Source: Bog-756 sp035531955
GTDB taxonomy: Bacteria > Actinomycetota > Acidimicrobiia > Acidimicrobiales > RAAP-2
Assembly: GCA_035531955.1 (NCBI GenBank)
Contig: DATKRZ010000039.1
Coordinates: 77,792 to 141,791 of the forward strand
Direction: 5' to 3'
Length of the DNA stretch: 64,000 nucleotides
Part shown: positions 17,335 to 25,953 of the stretch, one piece after another
Layout of the letters: each line of letters opens with the position of its first letter
How positions within the stretch are numbered: position 1 is the first letter of the stretch
The notes under the pieces: generated by a model
Told to the model about the DNA's origin: nothing
The model's input: the letters and a program-made list of their open reading frames with translations, nothing else
The model's database searches: none
Program-made: the position numbers and the translations under genes

Positions 17335-18726
17335 TCAGATGCCGGAGGGAATGGCCTGTTGGGCGTCCATCATGTCGCCCATGACCATCTTGATGAACCC
17401 GTCCGCCTCGTCGGTCATGCCACCGGCCACCCCGCCGTAGACGGCCCCCGACTTGGGGGCCTCGGCCGCGTGCAGTCGGGCGTAGCCCACCGCTTCGTTC
17501 AGGTCGACGGCGAAGGCGTCGGCCACCCCCTCCTGGGTCTGGGGACGGGTCACGGCCATGTGCAGGGCGTTCGGGTACTGCTGACCGTTGAACCGCCATC
17601 CCCTGAGGCGCATGAAGTCGTTGACGTGGTAGATGTCGAACTCGTCCGAGGTGAAGCTGAACAGGAACGTCGGGTGGCCGATGATCCGGAGCTCCGGATG
17701 GGACCGGACCGAGGCCTGCATGGCCGTCGAAGTCTCCATGATGGCCTTGGCGTAGCCCAGGTAGCCATCCCGACCGAGTTGGACCATCGCCGCCCAGGTG
17801 GCCGCGATCAGCCCGCCCGAGCGCGAGCCCTCCATGCCCGGGGAGCAGTACTTTCCGCCGCTCCAATCGGTCAGGAAGAAGTACTGGGAGTTGCGGATGG
17901 CCTTGTCCCGGAAGGTGAGCACCGACGTGCCCTTGAAGGCATAGCCGTACTTGTGGGTGTCCGCCGAGATCGAGGTGACGCCGGGAATCCGGTAGTCGAA
18001 CACGGGGACGTCATAGCCCAGCTCCTGGGCGAAGGGAAGGATGAACCCGCCCAGGCAGCCATCGACGTGGAGCCCGACGCCGTGGCGGAGGGCCACCTCG
18101 GACAGTGCCGCGATGGGGTCGATGGTGCCGTAGCCGTAGTTGCAGGCCGACCCGACGAGGGCCACCGTGTTGCCGTCGATGTGCTCCTCGACCCAGTCGG
18201 TGTCGACCTGGGTGGTGACCGGGTCCACGGGGGCCACCTGCAGGTCGACACCGAACAGGTGGCATGCCTTGTCGAACGCCGGATGGGCGGTCTCGGGTTT
18301 GATGACGTTCGGACGGCTGATGCCCCGCTCCTGGGCGCCGTGCTCGCGGTAGGCGAGCACGGCGTGGCAGATGCTGCCGGTGCCCCCGGTGGCCACGAGG
18401 CCGGCCGGCTCGCCCAGGTCGACCGCCTCGGCGTGGAGGAGATCGAGGGTCATGGCGATGATCTCCGCCTCGAACTTGGTGGCGCTGGGGCAGATGTCCC
18501 GTTGGAGGACGTTGACATGGGCGAAGAGGCCGAACGCCTCGTTCATGAACCCGTAGTGGTCGTGGTCGCCGCAGTACATGGTCCCCGAGCACTTGCCCGA
18601 CTCCCAGCTGGCGTCCTCCTCGCCGGCCATGGTCCGCAGCGCGTCGAGGATCTGTCCCCGGGGGGTCCCGTGCTCGGGGAGCCGGCGGTGGACCTCGAAT
18701 CGGTCCTCGTAGGGGAAGGTGCTCAT
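17335..18726 (-). CDS. group II PLP-dependent decarboxylase / lyase (sphingosine-1-phosphate lyase-like)
   Basis: A 463-residue fold-type I PLP enzyme. The Lys that binds PLP is in SADTHKYGYAFKG, preceded by LHVDGCLGGF, which carries the Asp that pairs with the pyridine nitrogen. GGTGSICHAVLAYRE is the phosphate-cup region. The SADTHKYG form and the pattern of the N-terminus resemble the S1P lyase/glutamate decarboxylase branch. ATG 18726 follows AGGAG with good spacing. Placed between an efflux pump and a sugar kinase, it may act on an amine or phosphorylated amino alcohol, but the substrate is not visible. Confidence 0.84.
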   Translation of the reverse strand: MSTFPYEDRFEVHRRLPEHGTPRGQILDALRTMAGEEDASWESGKCSGTMYCGDHDHYGFMNEAFGLFAHVNVLQRDICPSATKFEAEIIAMTLDLLHAEAVDLGEPAGLVATGGTGSICHAVLAYREHGAQERGISRPNVIKPETAHPAFDKACHLFGVDLQVAPVDPVTTQVDTDWVEEHIDGNTVALVGSACNYGYGTIDPIAALSEVALRHGVGLHVDGCLGGFILPFAQELGYDVPVFDYRIPGVTSISADTHKYGYAFKGTSVLTFRDKAIRNSQYFFLTDWSGGKYCSPGMEGSRSGGLIAATWAAMVQLGRDGYLGYAKAIMETSTAMQASVRSHPELRIIGHPTFLFSFTSDEFDIYHVNDFMRLRGWRFNGQQYPNALHMAVTRPQTQEGVADAFAVDLNEAVGYARLHAAEAPKSGAVYGGVAGGMTDEADGFIKMVMGDMMDAQQAIPSGI

Positions 18727-18820
18727 GGGGATGACTCCTTGCCTGGCCGAGGTCTCGCTCCTCGCGGACCCGTGCTGGCTGCACGGTACACGGCGCCACC
18801 TCCGGCCCGGACGGGTGGCA

Positions 18821-20368
18821 TCAGTCCCGCTGTCGGAGGGGAGTCGCCTCGAGCGCGCAGTGGGAGCGGGCTTCGTGGGTCTCGGCCCCCGACGGCTCCG
18901 GGCCCCGGGTCGGGTTCCGGATCCCCGCCGCCGCCAGCACCCCACCGGCGATGCACCACGATCCGGCGATGAGCACCGCCCGTTGGAACCCGTGGGCCAG
19001 GGAGTCGGGGTGGAGGTAGCTCAATCCGGAGATCCCTCCCAGTGCGGGCAGCACCGCCACGGCGATGAGCCCACCGATTCGTGCCACATCGTTGTTGACG
19101 GCCGAGGCCAGCCCTGCGTGGCTCTCCGATACCGCGCCGAGGGCGGTGGCGGTCAGAGGGGCCACGGTGGTGGCCAGGCCGAAGGCGATGACCAGCACGG
19201 CGGGCAGCACGCTGGTCGCATACGACGAGCCCCGCGGGGCACGGGCGAGCAGGGCCAGACCGACGCCCACCACGACCGGACCGACGCTCATCTGCAGCCG
19301 GGGCCCGATCGACGCCGCCAGCCGCCCCGAGTGGGCCGAGAGGGCCAGCATCACCACGGTGATGGGCAGCAGCGCCGCCCCCGACGCCAGCGGCGAGTAG
19401 TGGTCGACCACCTGGAGCACCACCGGGAGGAGGAACAGGACGCCGCCGAGCCCCGCATAGACGACGAAGGTCACGGCATTGGTCACTGCGAACTGGCGAT
19501 TGTGGAAGAGGCCGAGGGGAAGCATGGGTGCGGGGGACCGGTACTCGACCAGGCCGAACGACAGGGCGCCGACCAGCCCGACGGCCAGGGCCGCAAGCAC
19601 CTGGCCCGACGTCCACCCGCGGGCCGGGCCTTCGATCAGGGCGTAGGCGATCGACGCCAGCGCCACAGTGGCCAGCGCGGCGCCCTCCATGTCGATCCGC
19701 CCGGCCACGGTGGCGTCCCGCGACTCGGGGACGTGCCGGGCCGACAGCACCAGCACCATCGCCCCGACGGGGACGTTGATGAGGAAGATCCAGCGCCACG
19801 ATGCGGCGGTGATCAGGTACCCGCCGAGCAGCGGCCCGGCCGCGGTGGCCACACCGCCCAGGCCGGACCAGGCCCCGATGGCCTCACCTCGATCCGCGGG
19901 CGAGAACGAAGCCTCCAATATGGCCAGGCTCCCGGGGGTGAGCAGCGCCCCGCCGATCCCCTGGAGGACACGGGTGGCGATGAGCTGGCCCGATCCGCTG
20001 GAGGCGGCGCACGCGGCCGAGGCCAGCGCGAACCAGCCGACCCCGACCATGAAGATCCGCCTTCGGCCGTAGCGATCGCCGAGCGACCCGCCGAGCAGCA
20101 GCAGTGATGACAGGGTCAGCGTGTAGCCGGTCACCACCCACTGCAGGGTCCCGAGGGAGGCGTGGAAATCCCGCCCGATGGTCGGCAGCGCGATGCCGAT
20201 CACCGTGGCGTCGATGGCGGCCATGCCCGAGCCCAGCACGGTGGCGGCGATCACCCAACGGCCGACGGGCGACCGGTACTGGAGCATCCCGGCGCCCCCG
20301 GACCGGCCCGGGGGCTCGGGACGTGGGGGCATGAGCACTACCGTGCCATATCCCCGGGCACCGGTCAC
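18821..20368 (-). CDS. MFS transporter, DHA2 (14-TM) drug/H+ antiporter family
   Basis: A 515-residue integral membrane protein with about 14 hydrophobic segments. It carries the DHA2 signatures: AIDATVIGIALPTI in TM1, loop 2-3 motif GGSLGDRYGRRR, and motif C-like LGGVATAAGPLLGGYL in TM5, then NVPVGA. Such pumps export drugs or metabolites against protons. GTG 20368 overlaps the stop of the upstream PAS-GGDEF-EAL gene (GTGA), which implies translational coupling. The cytoplasmic C-terminal tail is short and polar. Substrate cannot be predicted. Confidence 0.88.
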   Translation of the reverse strand: MTGARGYGTVVLMPPRPEPPGRSGGAGMLQYRSPVGRWVIAATVLGSGMAAIDATVIGIALPTIGRDFHASLGTLQWVVTGYTLTLSSLLLLGGSLGDRYGRRRIFMVGVGWFALASAACAASSGSGQLIATRVLQGIGGALLTPGSLAILEASFSPADRGEAIGAWSGLGGVATAAGPLLGGYLITAASWRWIFLINVPVGAMVLVLSARHVPESRDATVAGRIDMEGAALATVALASIAYALIEGPARGWTSGQVLAALAVGLVGALSFGLVEYRSPAPMLPLGLFHNRQFAVTNAVTFVVYAGLGGVLFLLPVVLQVVDHYSPLASGAALLPITVVMLALSAHSGRLAASIGPRLQMSVGPVVVGVGLALLARAPRGSSYATSVLPAVLVIAFGLATTVAPLTATALGAVSESHAGLASAVNNDVARIGGLIAVAVLPALGGISGLSYLHPDSLAHGFQRAVLIAGSWCIAGGVLAAAGIRNPTRGPEPSGAETHEARSHCALEATPLRQRD

Positions 20369-22638
20369 ACCCGGCTCAGACGGCCCTCACCCACCCATCC
20401 GGTCAGGTCGTCGGCGGGGAACCGGCCGATCTCGCGTGCCGGCCGGGGCTTCCCGTAGAGGAAACCCTGGGCCAGCTGGCACCCCAGCGAGGTCAGCTGG
20501 TCGGCCTGGCCGGGTCGCTCGATCCCCTCGGCGATCACCGCCAGGCCGAGTGAGTCCCCGAGGGCGATCACCGCCCGCACGATGGCCATGTCGTCGGGGT
20601 CGTCGTCGAGGTGGTCGATGAAACTGGCGTCGATCTTGAGGACCTCGACGGGCAGCTGCTTCAGATAGCTCAGCGATGAGTACCCGGTGCCGAAGTCGTC
20701 GATGGCGATGTGCACGCCCAGCTCCCGAAGGTCGCGCAAGGTGGAGACCGAGGCGTCCGGGTCCTGCAGGATGGTCCCCTCGGTGATTTCGAGCCACAGG
20801 TGGTCGGCCGTGAATTGCGAGTCCTCGAGCGCACCGACCAACAGCTGGGTGAACACGGGATCGGAGAGTTGCTGGGCGGAGACATTGATCGAGAGGTTCA
20901 TCCGGGAGGCGTCCTGATGGGCCAGGGTCCGTTCGGCACACCACTGGGCGGCCTGACGGCAGGCCTCACGCAGGACCCACGTTCCGAGGGGGACGATCAG
21001 TCCGCACTCCTCGGCCAGGGCGATGAACTCGCTCGGGGGCAGCAGGCCCCGGGTCGGGTGGTTCCACCTGACCAGCGCCTCGAGGCCGACCATGGTGAGG
21101 GAGTGGAGGTCGACGAACGGCTGGTAGTGCATCTCGAACTCGTTGCGCTCGAGGGCCCGGTGCAGCTCGTTGGAGGTGCGCAGGCTGCGCATCGCCTCGA
21201 GGTCGTCGTCCTCACGGTAGACGGCTATCCGTGAGGGACCGCTCTCCTTGGCCCGGTACATGGCCACATCGGCCTGCCGCAAAAGGGCCGCCGCCCCCGT
21301 GGTCTCGGCGGAGGAGAGCGAGATGCCGATGCTCAGCGAGACGAATTGCTCGTTGCCCGACTCGGCCACCGGCCGGTCCATGGCCATCTGCAGGCGCCCG
21401 GCGATCACCAGGGCTTCGTCCTCATCCACGACCTCGCACAACACGGTGAACTCGTCGCCGCCGAACCGCGCCACGAGATCCTGGCCGCGGAGCGCCTTCT
21501 CCAGCCGCCGGGCGATCCGCTGCAGGAGCCGGTCGCCGGCATCGTGGCCGAGGCCGTCGTTGACCATCTTGAACCGGTCGAGGTCGAGGAACATCAGTGC
21601 CACCTGGTGACCACGCTCCTCGGCCAGGGTCAGCGACCGCTCGAGCTTGTCCATGAACAGCGTCCGGTTGGGGAGCCCGGTCAATTGGTCGTGGTCGGCG
21701 GCGTGGGCCAGTTGCTCCCGGAGGGCCCGCCGCTCGGTGATGTCCTCGATCTGGGCGATGACATAGAGCGGTCCTCCGGGGGAGTCCCGGGCGCAGGAGG
21801 CATTGATCGAGACCCACACGCTGTGGCCGTCGGCATGGAGGTACCGCTTCTCCAGCTTGCAGGTGTCGATCTCCCCGGCGACGAGGCTGAGGAACCTCCG
21901 GTGGTTGTCCTCCCAGTCCTCGGGATGGGTGAGGTCCCGGAGACGCCGACCCTTCAGATCGTCGGGCGGGCAGCCCAACATCCGGCCGAAGGCCTTGTTC
22001 ACCTTGAGCACCACACCATCGCTGGAGGTCAGTACGATGCCGACGGGTGCCTCCTCGAACGAGCCCGCGTACCGCGCCCTGGTCTCGGCCAAGGCGGACT
22101 CCGAACGGACCAGGAGGTCGACCCCCCATGCCACCGCCTCGCCCACCAGGACGCAGCACGGGACCACGAAGACGGCGGAGGCCATGCCCAGTTGCGCCTG
22201 GCGGGTCCCGGTCCCCACCAGCGGGGCGAGGTAGCCCACTGCCAGGAGGGGCGCACAACGGAGGCAGGTCCCACGGGGATGGCCCAGGCCCAGCCACACG
22301 AAGACGATGAGGAAGGTGATCGCATAGAGGAACCCGTCGCCGTTGCCCAGCCGGAGGTCGACCCCGATGGTGGCGAAGGCGAGTGGAACCAGCCACAGCG
22401 TCGCCGACCGCCTCCAGCGGTCCCAGGGGAGCACCCACATCACCATCCCGGCCGCCAGGGAGATCCCGCACACCACGACGCTGCCGAGGCGCGAGGACCC
22501 CGCCGGGGGCGCGACGATCAGCTCGGCCGACAGGACCAGGGCGCTGGCGAGGATCCACAACCCGGCGGCGATCTTCGCCACCAATTCACTCGACAGGACC
22601 CCCCTGGTCATCAGGGCATTTCCGGTGAGGGTCCCCAT
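20365..22638 (-). CDS. membrane-bound PAS-GGDEF-EAL c-di-GMP protein
   Basis: A 757-residue signalling protein. Residues 15-165 contain six or so hydrophobic segments and form an integral membrane sensor of unknown ligand. A PAS/PAC domain follows (about 185-315; GIVLTSSDGVVLKVN and QIEDITERRAL). The GGDEF domain (about 330-485) has an intact FGGDEFTVL, and the EAL domain (about 500-745) has GLEALVRWNHP, INVSAQQL, LEITEGTI, IDDFGTGYSS, LKIDASF, IAEGIE and AQGFLYG. Both catalytic sites look competent. The coupled gene downstream is a DHA2 pump, so a sensed signal may be linked to export. Confidence 0.9.
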   Translation of the reverse strand: MGTLTGNALMTRGVLSSELVAKIAAGLWILASALVLSAELIVAPPAGSSRLGSVVVCGISLAAGMVMWVLPWDRWRRSATLWLVPLAFATIGVDLRLGNGDGFLYAITFLIVFVWLGLGHPRGTCLRCAPLLAVGYLAPLVGTGTRQAQLGMASAVFVVPCCVLVGEAVAWGVDLLVRSESALAETRARYAGSFEEAPVGIVLTSSDGVVLKVNKAFGRMLGCPPDDLKGRRLRDLTHPEDWEDNHRRFLSLVAGEIDTCKLEKRYLHADGHSVWVSINASCARDSPGGPLYVIAQIEDITERRALREQLAHAADHDQLTGLPNRTLFMDKLERSLTLAEERGHQVALMFLDLDRFKMVNDGLGHDAGDRLLQRIARRLEKALRGQDLVARFGGDEFTVLCEVVDEDEALVIAGRLQMAMDRPVAESGNEQFVSLSIGISLSSAETTGAAALLRQADVAMYRAKESGPSRIAVYREDDDLEAMRSLRTSNELHRALERNEFEMHYQPFVDLHSLTMVGLEALVRWNHPTRGLLPPSEFIALAEECGLIVPLGTWVLREACRQAAQWCAERTLAHQDASRMNLSINVSAQQLSDPVFTQLLVGALEDSQFTADHLWLEITEGTILQDPDASVSTLRDLRELGVHIAIDDFGTGYSSLSYLKQLPVEVLKIDASFIDHLDDDPDDMAIVRAVIALGDSLGLAVIAEGIERPGQADQLTSLGCQLAQGFLYGKPRPAREIGRFPADDLTGWVGEGRLSRV

Positions 22639-22701
22639 ACCCCCCTATCGGCACATTCGGTGGTGCCTTGACCGAAGGCCTGCAGAGGCCCGCCGTCCGG
22701 T

Positions 22702-23943
22702 TCAGGGCCTCCGTCCGGAGGGCATCAGGTCGCCCATTCCCCACTGGCCGAGCGAACCGAGCTGGACATGGTCGCCGGTGGCCTCGACGATCCGGCCGCC
22801 GCCGACAGAGAGGGCGGTGTGGTAGACGCTGGTCCAGTCGGTCTGGCTGTGCCCCCAGAACACCAGATCCCCGGTTTGGAGGTCGCTCATCGGCACGACC
22901 GTGCCGGCTGTGTGGTATTGGTCGTTGGCCACCCGGGCGAACCCGATCCCGTCGGCATGGCTCCAAGAGGCGAGGACCAGCCCCGAGCAGTCGTAGCCGA
23001 CCGGACCGTTCCCGCCCCAGATGTACGGCTTCCCCAGTTGCTCGAACGCGAACAGGACCGCTTTGTCGCCGGGGGAGACCGGGCTCATCAGCAGGGCCGT
23101 CGACGGGGGACTGAGCGTCGTCGCGTCACCGAACGCGGCGGCATCCCCGTTCTGCCGGAAGATCCAGTAGCCCTGTCCCGACCGGGTCGGCGCCAGGCGC
23201 TGTGCCGGATCACCCGGGGCGTCGGCCGACGATCCGAAGAAGCCGGCATCCCCGAAGGTGAACACCCCACCGTCGGCGGCCACCAGCCAGTAGCCCCGTC
23301 CGTCCGGACTCGGGGCCATGGAGACGATCGGCTGGTTCAGGGTGAGGTTGCCGGTCGAGCCGTGGAACACGGCATCACCGAAGGAGAAGACGCCACCGTC
23401 GGAGGCCACCATCCAGTAGCCGTTGCCGTCGGGAGTGGCCGCCATGCCCACGATCGGCTTGTTCAGGGTGAGGTTGCCGGTCGAGCCGTGGAACACGGCA
23501 TCACCGAAGGAGAACACGCCACCGTCCGAGGCCACCAGCCAGTAGCCGCGTTGGGCGCGGGTGGGCGCCAGCCCGACCACCGGGCGGTTGAGGCGGATGT
23601 TTCCGGTGGATCCGTAGAAATGGGCGTCCCCGTACGAGAAGATCCCGCCGTCGGAGGCCACCATCCAGTAGCCCTGCTGGTCGCCGGACGGCACCACGCC
23701 CACGACGGGCTGGTTGAGGGGCCCGGTGGGGGAGCCGTAGGAGGGGACGCCGAAGGCGAGCAGGGAGCCGGAGCTGGTGGCCAGCCAGAAGTTCGTCTGC
23801 AGCTGCCCTCCGGCGGTGTGGCGTGTCGGCGGCGTGGCCGCGGCGGCGGCCCGGCCCGGCCCGGCCCCGGCACCCACCACCACGAGGGCCATCAGGCCGG
23901 CGAGGCCGGCCGCCGCCAGGCTCTGCCACCGCTTCTGCCCCAT
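22702..23943 (-). CDS. secreted NlpC/P60 peptidoglycan hydrolase with propeller-like repeats
   Basis: A 413-residue secreted protein. ATG 23943 was preferred over an upstream GTG at 23952 because GGAGGAG (23954-23960) is better spaced. After the signal peptide come repeats with a period of about 42 residues, each built on GYW(M/L)VASDGGVFSFGDA..HGSTG, which should form beta blades outside the cell. The C-terminal NlpC/P60 domain (last 130 residues) carries YDCSGLV (catalytic Cys), YHTALSVGGG (His) and later RIVEATG. These endopeptidases cleave stem peptides such as D-Glu-mDAP. The repeats resemble ones I associate with acidimicrobial surface proteins. Confidence 0.88.
   Translation of the reverse strand: MGQKRWQSLAAAGLAGLMALVVVGAGAGPGRAAAAATPPTRHTAGGQLQTNFWLATSSGSLLAFGVPSYGSPTGPLNQPVVGVVPSGDQQGYWMVASDGGIFSYGDAHFYGSTGNIRLNRPVVGLAPTRAQRGYWLVASDGGVFSFGDAVFHGSTGNLTLNKPIVGMAATPDGNGYWMVASDGGVFSFGDAVFHGSTGNLTLNQPIVSMAPSPDGRGYWLVAADGGVFTFGDAGFFGSSADAPGDPAQRLAPTRSGQGYWIFRQNGDAAAFGDATTLSPPSTALLMSPVSPGDKAVLFAFEQLGKPYIWGGNGPVGYDCSGLVLASWSHADGIGFARVANDQYHTAGTVVPMSDLQTGDLVFWGHSQTDWTSVYHTALSVGGGRIVEATGDHVQLGSLGQWGMGDLMPSGRRP
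23335..23550. repeat. two near-identical 126-bp coding repeats
   Basis: Within the NlpC/P60 gene, the copy beginning at 23335 and the copy beginning at 23461 are offset by exactly 126 bp (42 codons) and are almost identical for about 85 bases. Neighbouring blades match only at the protein level, so this pair arose by recent duplication or is being kept alike by conversion. Confidence 0.85.
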
Positions 23944-23963
23944 GCCCCTCACTCCTCCAACGC

Positions 23964-24009
23964 CACCCTGCGGATCCGGCTCGCACCACGAAATCCGGGT
24001 TGCAGGGTG
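23964..24009 (-). promoter_or_regulatory. hairpin in the leader of the NlpC/P60 gene
   Basis: The leader can fold with a CACCCTGC/GCAGGGTG 8-bp outer stem, an inner GGAT/ATCC stem and a bulge. It ends just upstream of the GGAGGAG ribosome binding site. Such placement would let folding affect translation of the hydrolase. I do not see the conserved elements of the ydaO c-di-AMP riboswitch, which precedes similar genes in other actinobacteria. Confidence 0.35.
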
Positions 24010-24022
24010 ACAGTCACTATTT

Positions 24023-24054
24023 CACGTCAAGTGTTAATGATCCCACGTAGAGTG
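24023..24054. promoter_or_regulatory. direct repeats CACGTCAAGTG and CACGTAGAGTG, 21 bp apart
   Basis: Two 11-bp elements that match at nine positions start at 24023 and 24044. The 21-bp spacing is two helical turns, so a protein could bind both on one DNA face. They lie between the NlpC/P60 gene and the divergent HSL-type hydrolase gene, in a conspicuously AT-richer patch likely to hold promoters. Confidence 0.4.
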
Positions 24055-24164
24055 ATATTTCGGCAAGCCCAACGCCCGGGTCCCTCCGGGGACTCGGGAG
24101 GATCTACCGTGGTGCCGCGGCTGTGCCGATGAGGCGCGCCGATGAGCAGAGGAAGGGTGCCGGG

Positions 24165-25094
24165 GTGAGCCACCAGGGCGTCGAGGCGATCAGTGCGTTC
24201 CTCGCCGAATCCCGCATGACCACCGGCTCGATCGTCGAACAGCGGGCGGCGATGGCGGAGGTGGCGACCGCGACCCCGCCTCCCGACGGCGTGGCGGCCG
24301 AACCGGTCACGCTCGGGGGGCGCAACGCCGAATGGCTCTCGGCGGAGGGAGCCGACGGCGACGCAGTGGTCCTCTACCTCCATGGCGGGGGCTACTGCAT
24401 CGGGTCGCTCGACACCCACCGTCCGTTGGCCGGGCGGATCGCCGTGGCCGCCGGGTGTCCGGTGGTCACGCTCGACTACCGGCTCGGCCCGGAGCACCCG
24501 TTCCCTGCCGCGGTCACCGATGCCGTGGCCGCCTACGCGGACCTCCTGGCCCTCGGGACCCGCCCCGAGCGCATCGCCATCGCCGGTGACTCGGCCGGCG
24601 GTGGCCTGACCATGGCCGCGCTGCTCGCCATCCGCGCCGCGGGCTCGCCGCTGCCCGGTGCGGCGGTGTGCCTGTCCCCGTGGGTGGACCTGACCCAGAC
24701 CGCGCCCTCCTATGAGCGGAACGCAGATGTCGATCCGATGGTGTCCCGGGCCGGGCTCGATCTGATGGCGCAGGCCTACCTGGGCGAGACCGACCCCCGC
24801 TCGGAACTGGCCTCGCCGCTGTTCGCCGGCGACCTGGGTGGCCTGCCCCCCGTGCTCATCGAGGTCGGTGACCGCGAGGTTCTGCTGGACGACGCCACCC
24901 GGCTGGCCGACGGCATCCGGGCGGCCGCCGGCAGCGTGACCTTGACCGTGTGGCCCGAACTCATCCATGTCTTCCAGGCCTTCCCCGGTGCACTCATACC
25001 GGAGGCGGATCGGAGCATCGCCGCGGTCGGATCGTTCCTCTCCACCCGCCTCTGTCCATCCGATGCCCCCGTCGACGGCCCACCTGGCACCTGA
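24165..25094 (+). CDS. alpha/beta hydrolase of the hormone-sensitive lipase (HSL) family
   Basis: A 309-residue esterase or lipase. The HSL oxyanion motif is YLHGGGYCIGS, the nucleophile elbow is AGDSAGGGLT, and the last part of the triad is supplied by an Asp near EVGDREVLLDDA and the His of ELIHVFQ. GTG 24165 was chosen because AGAGGAAGG lies at a good distance; an ATG at 24129 is in frame. It is followed 12 bp later by an SDR gene and then an SRPBCC gene on the same strand, likely one operon for turning over a lipophilic ester. Confidence 0.88.
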   Translation: MSHQGVEAISAFLAESRMTTGSIVEQRAAMAEVATATPPPDGVAAEPVTLGGRNAEWLSAEGADGDAVVLYLHGGGYCIGSLDTHRPLAGRIAVAAGCPVVTLDYRLGPEHPFPAAVTDAVAAYADLLALGTRPERIAIAGDSAGGGLTMAALLAIRAAGSPLPGAAVCLSPWVDLTQTAPSYERNADVDPMVSRAGLDLMAQAYLGETDPRSELASPLFAGDLGGLPPVLIEVGDREVLLDDATRLADGIRAAAGSVTLTVWPELIHVFQAFPGALIPEADRSIAAVGSFLSTRLCPSDAPVDGPPGT

Positions 25095-25106
25095 AAGGAC
25101 CCCGGC

Positions 25107-25949
25107 ATGCAGGAGTTTCGAGGAAGGACCGCCGTCGTCACCGGGGCGGGCAGCGGGATCGGGCGGGCCCTGGCCCAGGCCTTTGCCGGCGAGGGCATGC
25201 GGGTGGCGCTGGCCGATGTCGACGGCCCGGCCCTCTCGGAGACCGCCGAGCTGGTGCGGGCCGAGTTCCCTTCGGCCGATGTGATGGCCGACGAGTGCGA
25301 CGTGAGCCGGGCCGATCGGGTCAACGCCCTGGCCGATGCGGTGTTCGACCGGTGGGGCCAGGTCGACCTCCTCTGCAACAACGCCGGCGTGTTCGTCGGG
25401 GGGATCATCTGGGACCGGCCGGACGAGGACTTCGAGTTCGTACTGGGGGCGAACCTCTGGGGCATCCTCCACGGGATCCGTGCCTTCGTCCCCCGGATGA
25501 TCGCCCAGGGCACCGAAGGGCACGTGGTCAACACCTCCTCGGTGGCCGGCCTGCTGGGAGCCCCGTTCGAAGCGCCCTACTCGATCTCCAAGTTCGCCGC
25601 CTTCGCCGCGACCGAGTCGTTGGCCCACGACCTCCTGGCCGTCGGGTCGAGGATCAGGGCCTCCGTGCTGTGCCCCGGGATCATCACCACCAACATCGTC
25701 GACTCCGACCGGCACCGCCCCCCGCGACTGGTCGCCCCGGTGACCGAGGACCAGAGATTCGTGACCGACTACCTGGCCACCGCCGTCGCCGAGGGGATGG
25801 CTCCGAGTGAGGTCGCGCAGATGGTCCTGGCTGCCATCCGCGACGAGCAGTTCCTGATCCTGACCCACGAGTCCTATCCGAAGGAGCTGCTGGCCCGGGG
25901 CGAGGCGCTCTCGGAGCGCCGGCTGCCCGACCTGGCCGAGTTCGCGTGA
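25107..25949 (+). CDS. short-chain dehydrogenase/reductase (SDR)
   Basis: A 280-residue classical SDR. The coenzyme motif is TGAGSGIGRAL, the ADP-ribose Asp follows in LADVD (NAD preference is suggested), and the structural motif is NNAGVF. The catalytic set is the Ser of NTSSVAG and YSISK. It lies between the HSL hydrolase and SRPBCC genes with gaps of 12 and 4 bp. Probably oxidises an alcohol released by the hydrolase, an inference from gene order only. Confidence 0.9.
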   Translation: MQEFRGRTAVVTGAGSGIGRALAQAFAGEGMRVALADVDGPALSETAELVRAEFPSADVMADECDVSRADRVNALADAVFDRWGQVDLLCNNAGVFVGGIIWDRPDEDFEFVLGANLWGILHGIRAFVPRMIAQGTEGHVVNTSSVAGLLGAPFEAPYSISKFAAFAATESLAHDLLAVGSRIRASVLCPGIITTNIVDSDRHRPPRLVAPVTEDQRFVTDYLATAVAEGMAPSEVAQMVLAAIRDEQFLILTHESYPKELLARGEALSERRLPDLAEFA

Positions 25950-25953
25950 CGCC

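Noticed and set aside
16292..17866. Long minus-strand frame over the FGGY kinase and decarboxylase genes
   Set aside because: Product is Gly/Arg/Pro repetition without domains; it is a shadow of high-GC coding DNA, as is a similar plus-strand frame over fhs.
23335..23586. Regular repeats considered as a CRISPR array
   Set aside because: They are in-frame coding repeats of a propeller-like protein, with no spacers.
23964..24054. c-di-AMP (ydaO) riboswitch
   Set aside because: A hairpin is present, but the conserved elements of that riboswitch class were not seen by eye.
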